A stretch of DNA of 5,441 bases from assembly GCA_031268055.1 (NCBI GenBank), contig JAIRXY010000310.1, positions 1 to 5,441 of the forward strand, in the 5' to 3' direction. The notes under the pieces were generated by a model. The model ran no database searches and was not told the origin of the DNA. It saw nothing but the letters and a program-made list of their open reading frames with translations. Position numbers and translations under genes: made by a program. Numbering within the stretch: the stretch's first letter is position 1; each line of letters starts with the position of its first letter. Below are positions 1-5,441 of the stretch, piece after piece. This DNA is from Prevotellaceae bacterium. Its GTDB lineage: Bacteria; Bacteroidota; Bacteroidia; Bacteroidales; UBA932.

Positions 1-329
1 CGGCAAAAGCGGAGGACACATCCGCAAAAGCGCCTGCAAAAAGAAAAACGGCTGCGGTAAAATCTGCCGCTGCCTCCCCAAAAGCCAAAGCTCCGGCCAA
101 AAAAGCTGCCTCAGCAAAAACCCCTGTGACGAAAAAAGCGGACGCTACTACAAAAGCTGCTGCAAAAACAACCGCTGTCACAAAAGTTGCTGCAAAGAAA
201 GCTGCTGCCACAAAAGCTGCTGCCACAAAAACCGTAAGCGCAGCCAAGAAAACCGCAAGCGCAGCAACGCCCAAAAAGGCGGCAACGGCAACAAAGCAAG
301 CGGCGACGGCTAAAACTAAAAAATCATAA
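1..329 (+). CDS. 3' part of a gene with a Lys/Ala/Thr-rich tail (possibly an RsfS C-terminal extension or histone H1-like protein)
   Basis: The frame that begins at base 3 is open from the left edge to TAA at 327-329 and gives the last 108 residues of a protein whose start lies outside the window. About 41 residues are Ala, 27 Lys and 18 Thr. There are almost no acidic or large hydrophobic residues, and short KAAATK/AKKAAS-type units recur. This looks like a disordered, strongly basic tail of the histone-H1 or Hc1/AlgP kind, which could bind DNA or RNA. The next gene, ftsH, begins 26 bases after the stop, so the two are probably co-transcribed. In many Bacteroidota the gene before ftsH encodes the ribosome silencing factor RsfS, which binds uL14 on the 50S subunit. 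A basic tail on RsfS is therefore a reasonable guess, but no RsfS domain is visible here. A free-standing histone-like protein is the alternative. A GTG at 126 is in frame, but the open frame upstream has the same composition, so it is unlikely to be the true start. The gene is real with good confidence; its identity is uncertain. Confidence 0.75.
   Translation, partial: AKAEDTSAKAPAKRKTAAVKSAAASPKAKAPAKKAASAKTPVTKKADATTKAAAKTTAVTKVAAKKAAATKAAATKTVSAAKKTASAATPKKAATATKQAATAKTKKS
201..230 (+). repeat. Two perfect 15-base tandem copies inside the Lys/Ala tail
   Basis: GCTGCTGCCACAAAA occurs twice back to back (201-215 and 216-230), each copy encoding Ala-Ala-Ala-Thr-Lys. Related but degenerate copies (ACAAAAGCTGCTGC, ACAAAAGTTGCTGC) lie just upstream between about 150 and 195. 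The unit length is a multiple of three, so copy gain or loss changes tail length without breaking the frame. This suggests the tail grew by local duplication. Confidence 0.8.
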
Positions 330-355
330 ATACAAAATCGACAACCCCAACGAAG

Positions 356-2590
356 ATGGAGCAAAACGACAAAACACCACAGCAACCCACCGAAAGAGCG
401 CCGCGAAGTAACGGCAAGCCCAACAACTACGTATGGTGGATTTATGGCCTGATTATGGCAGGCATATTCGGCATCCATTTTTTCTACACTTCCGGCAACC
501 CTGTGGAAACAACATGGCGCGAAGTTCGTACCAAAATGATAGTGAACGAGGATGTCTCCAAAATTGTGGTGATTTCCAACGCCCGCAAGGTTGAGGTGTT
601 CATCAAGCCCGACAAGCTGGAAGGCTATGCAGACCGATTTAAGGGCGCTTTTGACTCGCCGGCAAAGCAGGGACCGCACTTCTTTTTTTCCATCGGAGAC
701 ATTAAGGCGTTTCAAGACCAGCTAACGCAGGCGCAAGAAAATATTGCCGAAGGCGACCGCATTGAGCCGGATTTTGTGGAGCACACGGACTACTTAGGCA
801 ACGTCATTGGGTGGCTGCTGCCAATTGTGCTAATCATTGGTATATGGATGCTCTTCATGCGGCGCATGGGCGGCGGAATGGGTAGCGGAATTTTCAACGT
901 AGGAAAATCCAAAGCGCAGCTCTTTGATAAGGACAGCAAGGTGCGCATTACCTTTAACGATGTGGCGGGGCTGGAGGAGGCCAAGGTGGAGATTATAGAA
1001 ATTGTAGATTTCCTGAAAAATCCCAAGCGGTATACCGACCTTGGCGGAAAAATTCCCAAGGGCGCGCTGCTTGTAGGCCCTCCGGGGACGGGAAAAACGC
1101 TGCTGGCAAAAGCCGTTGCCGGTGAAGCAAACGTCCCGTTCTTCTCCCTCTCCGGCTCCGACTTTGTGGAGATGTTTGTGGGCGTTGGCGCATCACGCGT
1201 ACGCGACCTCTTTAAGCAGGCAAAAGAAAAAGCGCCCTGCATTATTTTCATTGACGAAATTGACGCTATTGGCCGCGCCCGCGGCAACAAAACTGCGTTC
1301 ACCACCAACGACGAGCGCGAGAATACCCTAAACCAGCTGCTCACCGAAATGGACGGCTTTGCCTCCAACTCCGGCGTAATCATCCTTGCGGCAACCAACC
1401 GCGCCGACATCCTCGACCGCGCGCTGCTGCGCGCCGGACGCTTCGACCGGCAGATTCACGTTGACTTGCCCGACCTGAAAGAGCGCCTCGAAATATTCAA
1501 GGTGCACCTGCGCGGGCTGAAGCTGGCGGACGGCTTTGAAATCGACTTTTTGGCTAAGCAAACGCCCGGATTTTCCGGCGCAGATATCGCCAACGTGTGC
1601 AATGAGGCGGCGCTTATTGCCGCCCGTAAGATGAAGCCTAACATCGACAGGCAGGATTTTCTCGACGCTGTTGACCGCATTGTTGGAGGGCTGGAGAAGA
1701 AAAGCAAAATTATCTCGGTGGAGGAAAAGCGCACCATTGCCTTCCACGAAGCTGGCCACGCTACGGTGAGCTGGCTACTGGAGCACGCTAACCCGCTGGT
1801 GAAGGTAACGATTATACCACGCGGACGCTCGCTTGGCGCCGCATGGTACTTGCCCGAAGAGCGGCAAATCACCACGCAAGAGCAGCTGCTGGACGAAATG
1901 GCGGCAACCCTTGGCGGACGAGCCTCGGAGGAACTTACGTTCCACAAGATTTCTACCGGAGCGCTCAACGACTTGGAGCGCATCACAAAGCAGGCCTACT
2001 CCATGATTGCCTACTTTGGCATGAGCGGCAGGCTGCGCAACCTGAGCTACTACGACTCGACGGGGCAGGAGTACTCGTTCTCGAAGCCATATAGCGAAAA
2101 AACCGCCGAAACCATCGACGAGGAGGTGCAAGCGTTGGTGGACAAGGCGTACAAGCTGGCCAAGCAGGTGCTAACGCAAAATAAGAGCGGCCTAAAGCGG
2201 CTGGCTGAGCTGCTGCTGGAGCGAGAGGTTATTTTTAGCGAAGATTTGGAAAAAATATTTGGCAAGCGCAAAGGCGAGAGCAACGAGCTGCTCATTGCAG
2301 CCATCCCCAGCAGCGATAGCGACAACGCTGCTGCCGGCAATGCTCCCGAAGAGCCGGAAAAACCAAAGCGAAGAACCCGCAAACCCAAGGCTGAAGAGGC
2401 GGCTGCCGAACCAGCGCCTGCGCCAGCGCCAACACCGGTTAAGCCTGCGGAACATTCGCTGTTTGACGCTCTTTTGCCGCAGCCAACGCCTGCCGACGCC
2501 GCCGATGCCGCTGTCGTCGTCGCCGAAAACGAAAGCCAGCCGAAGCAGGAAGAAGGCGCATCCGCAGAGAATACCGAGAAGTTGTCGTAA
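356..2590 (+). CDS. ftsH: ATP-dependent zinc metalloprotease FtsH
   Basis: FtsH is a membrane-anchored AAA+ protease that forms hexamers in the inner membrane, extracts damaged or unassembled membrane proteins, and degrades them along with selected regulators. The 744 residues show the full family order: a short polar N-terminus, a membrane segment at about 25-44, a periplasmic domain, a second membrane segment at about 150-168 followed by RRMGGGMG, and the AAA+ module. That module has Walker A GPPGTGKT (241-248), pore loop FVG (274-276), Walker B IIFIDEID (296-303), ATNR (346-349) and arginine fingers R359 and R362. The peptidase domain has zinc site HEAGH (464-468) and the likely third ligand D539. 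All key residues are present. After about residue 638 there is a roughly 105-residue Ala/Pro/Glu/Lys-rich tail, making the protein longer than E. coli FtsH (about 645). ATG 356 is chosen because it gives a normal N-terminus and follows the upstream stop by 26 bases. No Shine-Dalgarno is seen, which is usual for Bacteroidota. Confidence 0.98.
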   Translation: MEQNDKTPQQPTERAPRSNGKPNNYVWWIYGLIMAGIFGIHFFYTSGNPVETTWREVRTKMIVNEDVSKIVVISNARKVEVFIKPDKLEGYADRFKGAFDSPAKQGPHFFFSIGDIKAFQDQLTQAQENIAEGDRIEPDFVEHTDYLGNVIGWLLPIVLIIGIWMLFMRRMGGGMGSGIFNVGKSKAQLFDKDSKVRITFNDVAGLEEAKVEIIEIVDFLKNPKRYTDLGGKIPKGALLVGPPGTGKTLLAKAVAGEANVPFFSLSGSDFVEMFVGVGASRVRDLFKQAKEKAPCIIFIDEIDAIGRARGNKTAFTTNDERENTLNQLLTEMDGFASNSGVIILAATNRADILDRALLRAGRFDRQIHVDLPDLKERLEIFKVHLRGLKLADGFEIDFLAKQTPGFSGADIANVCNEAALIAARKMKPNIDRQDFLDAVDRIVGGLEKKSKIISVEEKRTIAFHEAGHATVSWLLEHANPLVKVTIIPRGRSLGAAWYLPEERQITTQEQLLDEMAATLGGRASEELTFHKISTGALNDLERITKQAYSMIAYFGMSGRLRNLSYYDSTGQEYSFSKPYSEKTAETIDEEVQALVDKAYKLAKQVLTQNKSGLKRLAELLLEREVIFSEDLEKIFGKRKGESNELLIAAIPSSDSDNAAAGNAPEEPEKPKRRTRKPKAEEAAAEPAPAPAPTPVKPAEHSLFDALLPQPTPADAADAAVVVAENESQPKQEEGASAENTEKLS

Positions 2591-2606
2591 ATGTTTTATT
2601 TTTTTT

Positions 2607-2612
2607 AGGAGG
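2607..2612 (+). promoter_or_regulatory. Strong Shine-Dalgarno AGGAGG before the DUF2007 gene
   Basis: AGGAGG follows a run of eight T (2599-2606) and ends ten bases before ATG 2623. It supports that start. Another ATG at 2616-2618 is too close and its frame stops after eleven codons. The other four starts in the window (356, 2844, 3752, 5171) have no comparable purine box, so this site stands out. Confidence 0.7.
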
Positions 2613-2622
2613 CTAATGATAT

Positions 2623-2817
2623 ATGGAAACAGGTTGGGTAAAAATATATGAATCTGCCGACGCTGTGTTGGTAGAGCTGCTAAAGCAGCGACTTGAAAAA
2701 GAAAATATATATGTAGTGATGCTTAATCACCACGATTCGGAGCTGGGATTTGGCGAGCTTGAGCTGTATGTGCACGAGATGAACAAGGAGGCGGCTGTAA
2801 AGCTGATTTCGCAGTAG
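2623..2817 (+). CDS. DUF2007 family small protein (putative signal-transducing protein)
   Basis: This 64-residue protein matches the general pattern of the DUF2007 family (Pfam PF09413): an opening WVKIYES strand, a helix of the form ADAVLVELLKQRLEKENI, a VVMLNHHDS segment, then GELELYVHEMNKEAAVKLI. It has the alternating strand and helix character of a small alpha/beta ACT/PII-like fold. No signal peptide, membrane segment or zinc-binding cysteine pair is present. Some family members carry an additional C-terminal metal-binding or membrane part, and this one is the bare domain. The molecular function of the family is not established, and the name 'signal transducing' is only a prediction. 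The gene sits 32 bases after ftsH and 26 bases before cdsA, so it is almost certainly in the same operon. That placement hints at a role in membrane protein or lipid homeostasis, perhaps as an adaptor or sensor, but this is inference. The start at ATG 2623 is supported by the AGGAGG just upstream. Confidence 0.88.
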   Translation: METGWVKIYESADAVLVELLKQRLEKENIYVVMLNHHDSELGFGELELYVHEMNKEAAVKLISQ

Positions 2818-2843
2818 CTTCGCAATAATGTAGCAACTCACCC

Positions 2844-3662
2844 ATGAAGCTAAACAACTTGCTTACGCGGCTTTTGTCGGGAGCGGCATACGTAGCGCTG
2901 ATGTTAGGGTCGCTGTACTTGTGCCCGCAAGCTTTTGCCTGCGTTATGGCGCTTGCAATGGTAGTGTCCATGCACGAATTCTACGGTATTGCCGCAAAAA
3001 TAGGAGTAAAACCCCAGCGTATTGCAGGGTTGCTGTGCGGCATAGCGGTGTTTGCGGCGTGCTACGCCGGCTCATTTGGCTTAGCGGGCACATCCTACAA
3101 CCATATTTTCTTTTACCTGCCGATACCGCTGGCTGTTTTTATGTTTTTTGCTGAGCTCTTTCGCAAAAAAAGCCTGCCATTTACCAACATTGCCTACACG
3201 CTGCTGGGCGTTATATACGTAGCGCTACCGTTTTCGCTTACAAGCTTTGTGTACAAAGTTGCCGGTGTGAACGCCGTTTGCAGCTTTTTTGTTTTGCTTT
3301 GGGCAAACGATACCTTTGCATACCTCTTTGGCATTGCCTTTGGCAAGCACAAGATGTTCCCTTCCATTTCTCCCAAAAAATCGTGGGAGGGCTACATTGG
3401 AGGCATACTTTCTGTAGTAGCGGCGGCATGGGCGCTGCACTACCTGTTTGGCGACATGGAGCTGATTCATACGGTAGCTTTTGGCGTCATCATTTCGGCC
3501 ACCGCTGTGCTTGCCGACTTGGTGGAGTCAATGCTTAAGCGTAGCGCCAACGTTAAGGATTCGGGCGCTATCATGCCCGGACACGGCGGCTTGCTCGACA
3601 GGTTCGATGCTGCGCTGCTCTCGCTGCCGTTAGTATTTGCATATATGCAAATGTTTATGTAG
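2844..3662 (+). CDS. cdsA: Phosphatidate cytidylyltransferase (CDP-diacylglycerol synthase)
   Basis: CdsA is an integral membrane enzyme that converts phosphatidic acid and CTP to CDP-diacylglycerol and pyrophosphate, the branch point for phosphatidylethanolamine and other phospholipids. The 272-residue product has the usual length and about eight hydrophobic segments (roughly 10-27, 29-44, 60-78, 88-106, 116-134, 142-160, 184-202 and 207-226, with a further one at the C-terminus). It carries the complete family signature near the C-terminus: S229, K232-R233, K238-D239, P245, H247-G248-G249, and D252-R253-F254-D255. The upstream conserved WANDTFAY (153-160) and SPKKSWEG (176-183) stretches, which include predicted metal and CTP contacts, are also intact. 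It begins 26 bases after the DUF2007 stop, with no Shine-Dalgarno. ATG 2844 places the first helix at the normal distance from the N-terminus. It appears to be the last gene of the operon, because an A/T-rich gap follows. Confidence 0.96.
   Translation: MKLNNLLTRLLSGAAYVALMLGSLYLCPQAFACVMALAMVVSMHEFYGIAAKIGVKPQRIAGLLCGIAVFAACYAGSFGLAGTSYNHIFFYLPIPLAVFMFFAELFRKKSLPFTNIAYTLLGVIYVALPFSLTSFVYKVAGVNAVCSFFVLLWANDTFAYLFGIAFGKHKMFPSISPKKSWEGYIGGILSVVAAAWALHYLFGDMELIHTVAFGVIISATAVLADLVESMLKRSANVKDSGAIMPGHGGLLDRFDAALLSLPLVFAYMQMFM
3635..3652. repeat. Perfect 18-base palindrome at the end of cdsA
   Basis: ATTTGCATATATGCAAAT reads the same on both strands (nine paired positions, no mismatch). It lies within the last codons of cdsA, ten bases before the end of the stop codon. 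A run of eight T (3668-3675) begins 15 bases further on, which is too far for a standard intrinsic terminator, and the stem is A/T-rich. It could be a dimeric regulator site upstream of ugd, a weak 3'-end hairpin, or coincidence. Confidence 0.5.
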
Positions 3663-3751
3663 AAAAATTTTTTTTATATAGCAAAAATGGATAAATTCCA
3701 TTAACATTGAGCTTTGCCAAACCATTTAAAAGTAAAAAAACTAATTAGCGT
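3663..3751 (+). other. A/T-rich gap between cdsA and ugd, probable leader of ugd
   Basis: These 89 bases are much richer in A and T than the flanking genes. They hold T8 at 3668-3675, a small inverted repeat AATGGA/TCCATT with a five-base loop (3686-3702), and GAGCTTTGC at 3709-3717. The last differs at one position from the Bacteroidota -7 element TAnnTTTGY, but no TTG-type -33 box is found at the expected distance. A ugd promoter here is likely from the context, but its exact position cannot be shown. No small gene is apparent. Confidence 0.35.
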
Positions 3752-5077
3752 ATGAAAATATCAGTAGTAGGAACAGGCTATGTGGGCTTGGTGAGCGGGG
3801 CTTGCTTTGCCGAAACAGGGGTAACCGTAACTTGCGTAGACGTAAACCAATCGAAGATTGCCGCGCTCAACGCCGGACAAATTCCAATATGGGAGCCGGG
3901 GCTTGACGACGTAGTGCGCCGTAACACCGAAAAGCAGCGCCTGCGCTTCACCACCTCGCTCGGCGATAGCTTGGCCGACGCCGACGCTGTGTTCATTGCA
4001 GTAGGAACGCCTTCGGGCGAAGACGGCAGCGCCGACCTGAGCTACGTGCTACAGGTTGCGTCGGAAATAGGAAGACATCTTGACCACTACATCGTTGTGG
4101 TGACCAAAAGCACCGTGCCGGTGGGAACTTCGCGCCTCGTAAAGCAGGCTGTGCAGAAAGAGCTCGACGCACGCGGCGCAAAGGTCGAGTTTGACGTAGC
4201 GTCAAACCCTGAGTTTTTGAAGGAGGGCAACGCTATTGAAGATTTCCTGAAGCCCGATAGAATTGTAATCGGCACCGAGGCCGAACGAGCACAAAAGCTG
4301 ATGGAGAAGCTCTACAAGCCATTTTTGCTCAACGGTCACCCGATTATTTTCATGGATATTGCCTCGTCGGAGCTGACAAAGTATGCCGCCAACGCAATGC
4401 TGGCAACAAAAATCAGCTTTATGAACGACGTTGCCAACCTCTGCGAGCTGGTAGGCGCGGACGCTATGCTGGTGCGCAAAGGTATTGGTAGCGACCCGCG
4501 CATTGGCGCTCAATTTATCTACCCGGGCGCGGGGTACGGCGGCAGCTGCTTTCCAAAAGATGTGAAGGCTATTATAAAAACTGCCACCGAATACGGACAT
4601 TCGCTCGAAATCCTAAAATCGGTAGAGGTGGTCAACGAGCGACAAAAAGATTTAATTTTCAACAAAATACGTATCTACTTCGGCGGCAACCTCAAGGGCA
4701 AGCGGGTGGCAATCTGGGGGCTTGCGTTCAAGCCCAACACCGACGACATGCGCGAAGCTCCGGCGCTTACCGTAGTACGTCGCCTGCTGGAGCATGGCGC
4801 CGAGGTTGTGGCTTACGACCCTGTGGCCATGCACGAGGCAAAAAAGTACGTTGGCAACAGCGTGACCTACTCCCAATCGGCCTACGAAGCCCTAAAAGAC
4901 GCCGACGCGCTGGCGCTCATGACGGAGTGGACGGAGTTCCGCATATTCGACTACGACGTGGCAAAGCAGCTGATGAAAACGCCTGCCGTTTTTGACGGCC
5001 GCAACGTGTACGACCCGGCAGAAATGAAAGCTCACGGGTTTGCCTACTACGGGATAGGAAGAAAAACTGAAAGTTGA
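3752..5077 (+). CDS. ugd: UDP-glucose 6-dehydrogenase
   Basis: This cytosolic enzyme oxidises UDP-glucose to UDP-glucuronate with two NAD+, supplying uronic acid precursors for capsule, exopolysaccharide or O-antigen. The 441 residues have the standard three parts. The N-terminal Rossmann domain carries GTGYVG (7-12), acidic D30 in CVDVN, STVPVGT (120-126) and NPEFLKEG (152-159). The central helical dimerisation domain has K210 and N214 in TKYAANAML. The catalytic motif GGSCFPKD (263-270) has nucleophile C266 and D270, and the C-terminal UDP-binding domain includes GLAFKPNTDDMREAPA. The residues correspond to K204, N208, C260 and D264 of the Streptococcus pyogenes enzyme with a constant offset of six. 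UDP-ManNAc or GDP-mannose dehydrogenases are less likely given these motifs, although substrate is only predicted. The gene ends with TGA followed directly by an in-frame TAA (5078-5080). It stands alone here: no glycosyltransferase or epimerase flanks it within the window. Confidence 0.96.
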   Translation: MKISVVGTGYVGLVSGACFAETGVTVTCVDVNQSKIAALNAGQIPIWEPGLDDVVRRNTEKQRLRFTTSLGDSLADADAVFIAVGTPSGEDGSADLSYVLQVASEIGRHLDHYIVVVTKSTVPVGTSRLVKQAVQKELDARGAKVEFDVASNPEFLKEGNAIEDFLKPDRIVIGTEAERAQKLMEKLYKPFLLNGHPIIFMDIASSELTKYAANAMLATKISFMNDVANLCELVGADAMLVRKGIGSDPRIGAQFIYPGAGYGGSCFPKDVKAIIKTATEYGHSLEILKSVEVVNERQKDLIFNKIRIYFGGNLKGKRVAIWGLAFKPNTDDMREAPALTVVRRLLEHGAEVVAYDPVAMHEAKKYVGNSVTYSQSAYEALKDADALALMTEWTEFRIFDYDVAKQLMKTPAVFDGRNVYDPAEMKAHGFAYYGIGRKTES

Positions 5078-5086
5078 TAATTTTAC

Positions 5087-5123
5087 GCTAATAAGGGATA
5101 CAAAATAAATACTTATCCGTAGC
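5087..5123 (+). other. Weak bulged inverted repeat downstream of ugd
   Basis: GCTAATAAG (5087-5095) can pair with CTTAT (5112-5116) and TAGC (5120-5123) if a three-base bulge, CCG, is allowed, leaving a 16-base loop. It lies just after the ugd stop, where a terminator would be expected. It has a long loop, an A/U-rich stem and no following T-run, so it is at best a weak 3'-end structure. Confidence 0.2.
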
Positions 5124-5126
5124 ATT

Positions 5127-5166
5127 GTGGTAAAGTGGTAAAAAACAGAAAAACAGAAAAATAGAA
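5127..5166 (+). repeat. Five 8-base units in register before the Rpn-family gene
   Basis: The stretch divides exactly into GTGGTAAA, GTGGTAAA, AAACAGAA, AAACAGAA and AAATAGAA. Two unit types therefore share one unbroken period of eight, with a single C-to-T change in the last copy. The array ends four bases before the start codon at 5171 and forms the untranslated leader of that gene. It is short, so slipped-strand duplication is a simpler origin than a dedicated regulatory array. A change in copy number would alter promoter or leader spacing. Confidence 0.7.
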
Positions 5167-5170
5167 ATTT

Positions 5171-5441
5171 ATGGCACGTTACCTTGACCCTAAAAACGAC
5201 CTGACCTTTAAGCGGGTCTTCGGCGAGCACAAAAACTTGTGCATGAGCCTTATCAACAGCATGATGCCGTTCGATGCATCGCAGCAGGTGGTGAGCATAG
5301 AGTACCTGAGCGGGGAGCTGCCGCCGGAAATAAAGCCGCTGCGCAACACCATAGTAGATGTGCGCTGTAAGGATGCGTTGGGGCGACAGTTCATCGTGGA
5401 GATGCAGATGTACTGGACGGATAGCTTCAAAAACCGCGTGC
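5171..5441 (+). CDS. 5' part of an Rpn-family PD-(D/E)XK nuclease / putative transposase
   Basis: The open frame starts at ATG 5171 and runs off the right edge with 90 complete codons and no stop. It begins MARYLDPKNDLTFKRVFGEH, the characteristic N-terminus of the PD-(D/E)XK nuclease family transposase group (PF12784-like, Rpn), which is abundant in Bacteroidales. The active-site signature is visible: D63 in IVDVRCKD and E77-x-Q79 in FIVEMQM, spaced 14 residues apart, followed by YWTDSFKNRV. Full-length relatives are usually around 280-310 residues, so about two thirds of the protein is missing here. Related E. coli RpnA is a DNA endonuclease that promotes RecA-independent recombination, and Rpn proteins have also been linked to phage defence. 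Whether this copy acts as a transposase is doubtful, since no terminal inverted repeats are visible on the left side. No Shine-Dalgarno precedes the start; the leader is A-rich, and the next in-frame ATGs are at codon 25 and codons 31-32, inside the conserved region. Confidence 0.92.
   Translation, partial: MARYLDPKNDLTFKRVFGEHKNLCMSLINSMMPFDASQQVVSIEYLSGELPPEIKPLRNTIVDVRCKDALGRQFIVEMQMYWTDSFKNRV

Noticed and set aside
1..329. Repeated CAAAAGCTGCTGC units as a CRISPR-like or intergenic repeat array
   Set aside because: The units are short, degenerate, without spacers, and fit an uninterrupted reading frame encoding a Lys/Ala tail.
790..1410. 206-codon open frame on the minus strand inside ftsH
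   Set aside because: It lies wholly opposite the strongly conserved AAA+ region of ftsH, shows no recognisable domain, and is explained by the low stop density of the complementary strand.
1456..1986. Antisense open frames over the FtsH protease domain
   Set aside because: They mirror conserved FtsH codons, and their products resemble no family that I recognise.
2591..2606. T-rich stretch after ftsH as an intrinsic terminator
   Set aside because: No G/C-rich hairpin precedes the T-run, and the close spacing of the next gene argues for read-through.
2259..2651. 130-codon + strand frame running across the ftsH stop into the DUF2007 gene
   Set aside because: It overlaps two well-supported genes in another frame, its predicted product is low-complexity with many Arg and Ser residues, and it has no initiation signal. 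A programmed frameshift extending FtsH has no slippery site or family support.
3709..3717. GAGCTTTGC as a Bacteroidota -7 promoter element for ugd
   Set aside because: It is one base off TAnnTTTGY, but no TTG-like -33 box is found at the usual spacing, so it is not called as a promoter.
4202..4600. 132-codon minus strand open frame inside ugd
   Set aside because: It is opposite the catalytic region of ugd, with no domain or start signal of its own.
5078..5086. TAATTTTAC as a -7 promoter element for the Rpn-family gene
   Set aside because: It differs from TAnnTTTGY at the normally conserved G and has no -33 partner at the expected distance; it also abuts the ugd stop codon.

Overview
All recognisable genes lie on the + strand. 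The window looks like an ordinary chromosomal stretch from a member of the Bacteroidota, probably Bacteroidales. The signs are an FtsH of the type seen in this phylum (LLRAGRFDR at the arginine fingers), a DUF2007 protein and CdsA directly behind ftsH, a Bacteroidales-style Rpn/PD-(D/E)XK protein beginning MARYLDPKND, and A/T-rich leaders without Shine-Dalgarno sequences before most starts. The assignment is inferred from protein resemblance. No database search was possible.

Layout. Positions 1-329 hold the last 108 codons of a gene entering from the left edge. This part is extremely rich in alanine, lysine and threonine, like a histone-H1 tail. In Bacteroidota the gene before ftsH is often rsfS (ribosome silencing factor), so this could be a basic tail on RsfS, but the diagnostic domain is outside the window. 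Next, 26 bases later, comes ftsH (356-2590), a complete membrane AAA+ zinc protease with a disordered C-terminal extension. A small DUF2007 gene (2623-2817) follows behind a strong AGGAGG, then cdsA (2844-3662), CDP-diacylglycerol synthase. These four genes are tightly packed and probably form one transcription unit linking membrane-protein quality control with phospholipid synthesis.

An 89-base A/T-rich gap then leads to ugd (3752-5077), UDP-glucose 6-dehydrogenase, which supplies UDP-glucuronate for surface polysaccharides. A 93-base gap containing five 8-base units in exact register leads to the 5' part of an Rpn-family nuclease/putative transposase gene (5171 to the right edge).

No tRNA, rRNA, CRISPR array, insertion sequence ends or convincing intrinsic terminator was seen, and no gap without a gene exceeds 100 bases. 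The core genes are well known. The less ordinary points are the Lys/Ala tail upstream of ftsH, the isolated strong Shine-Dalgarno before the DUF2007 gene, the 18-base palindrome at the end of cdsA, and the period-8 array before the Rpn gene. I found no clear evidence of a wholly new system.
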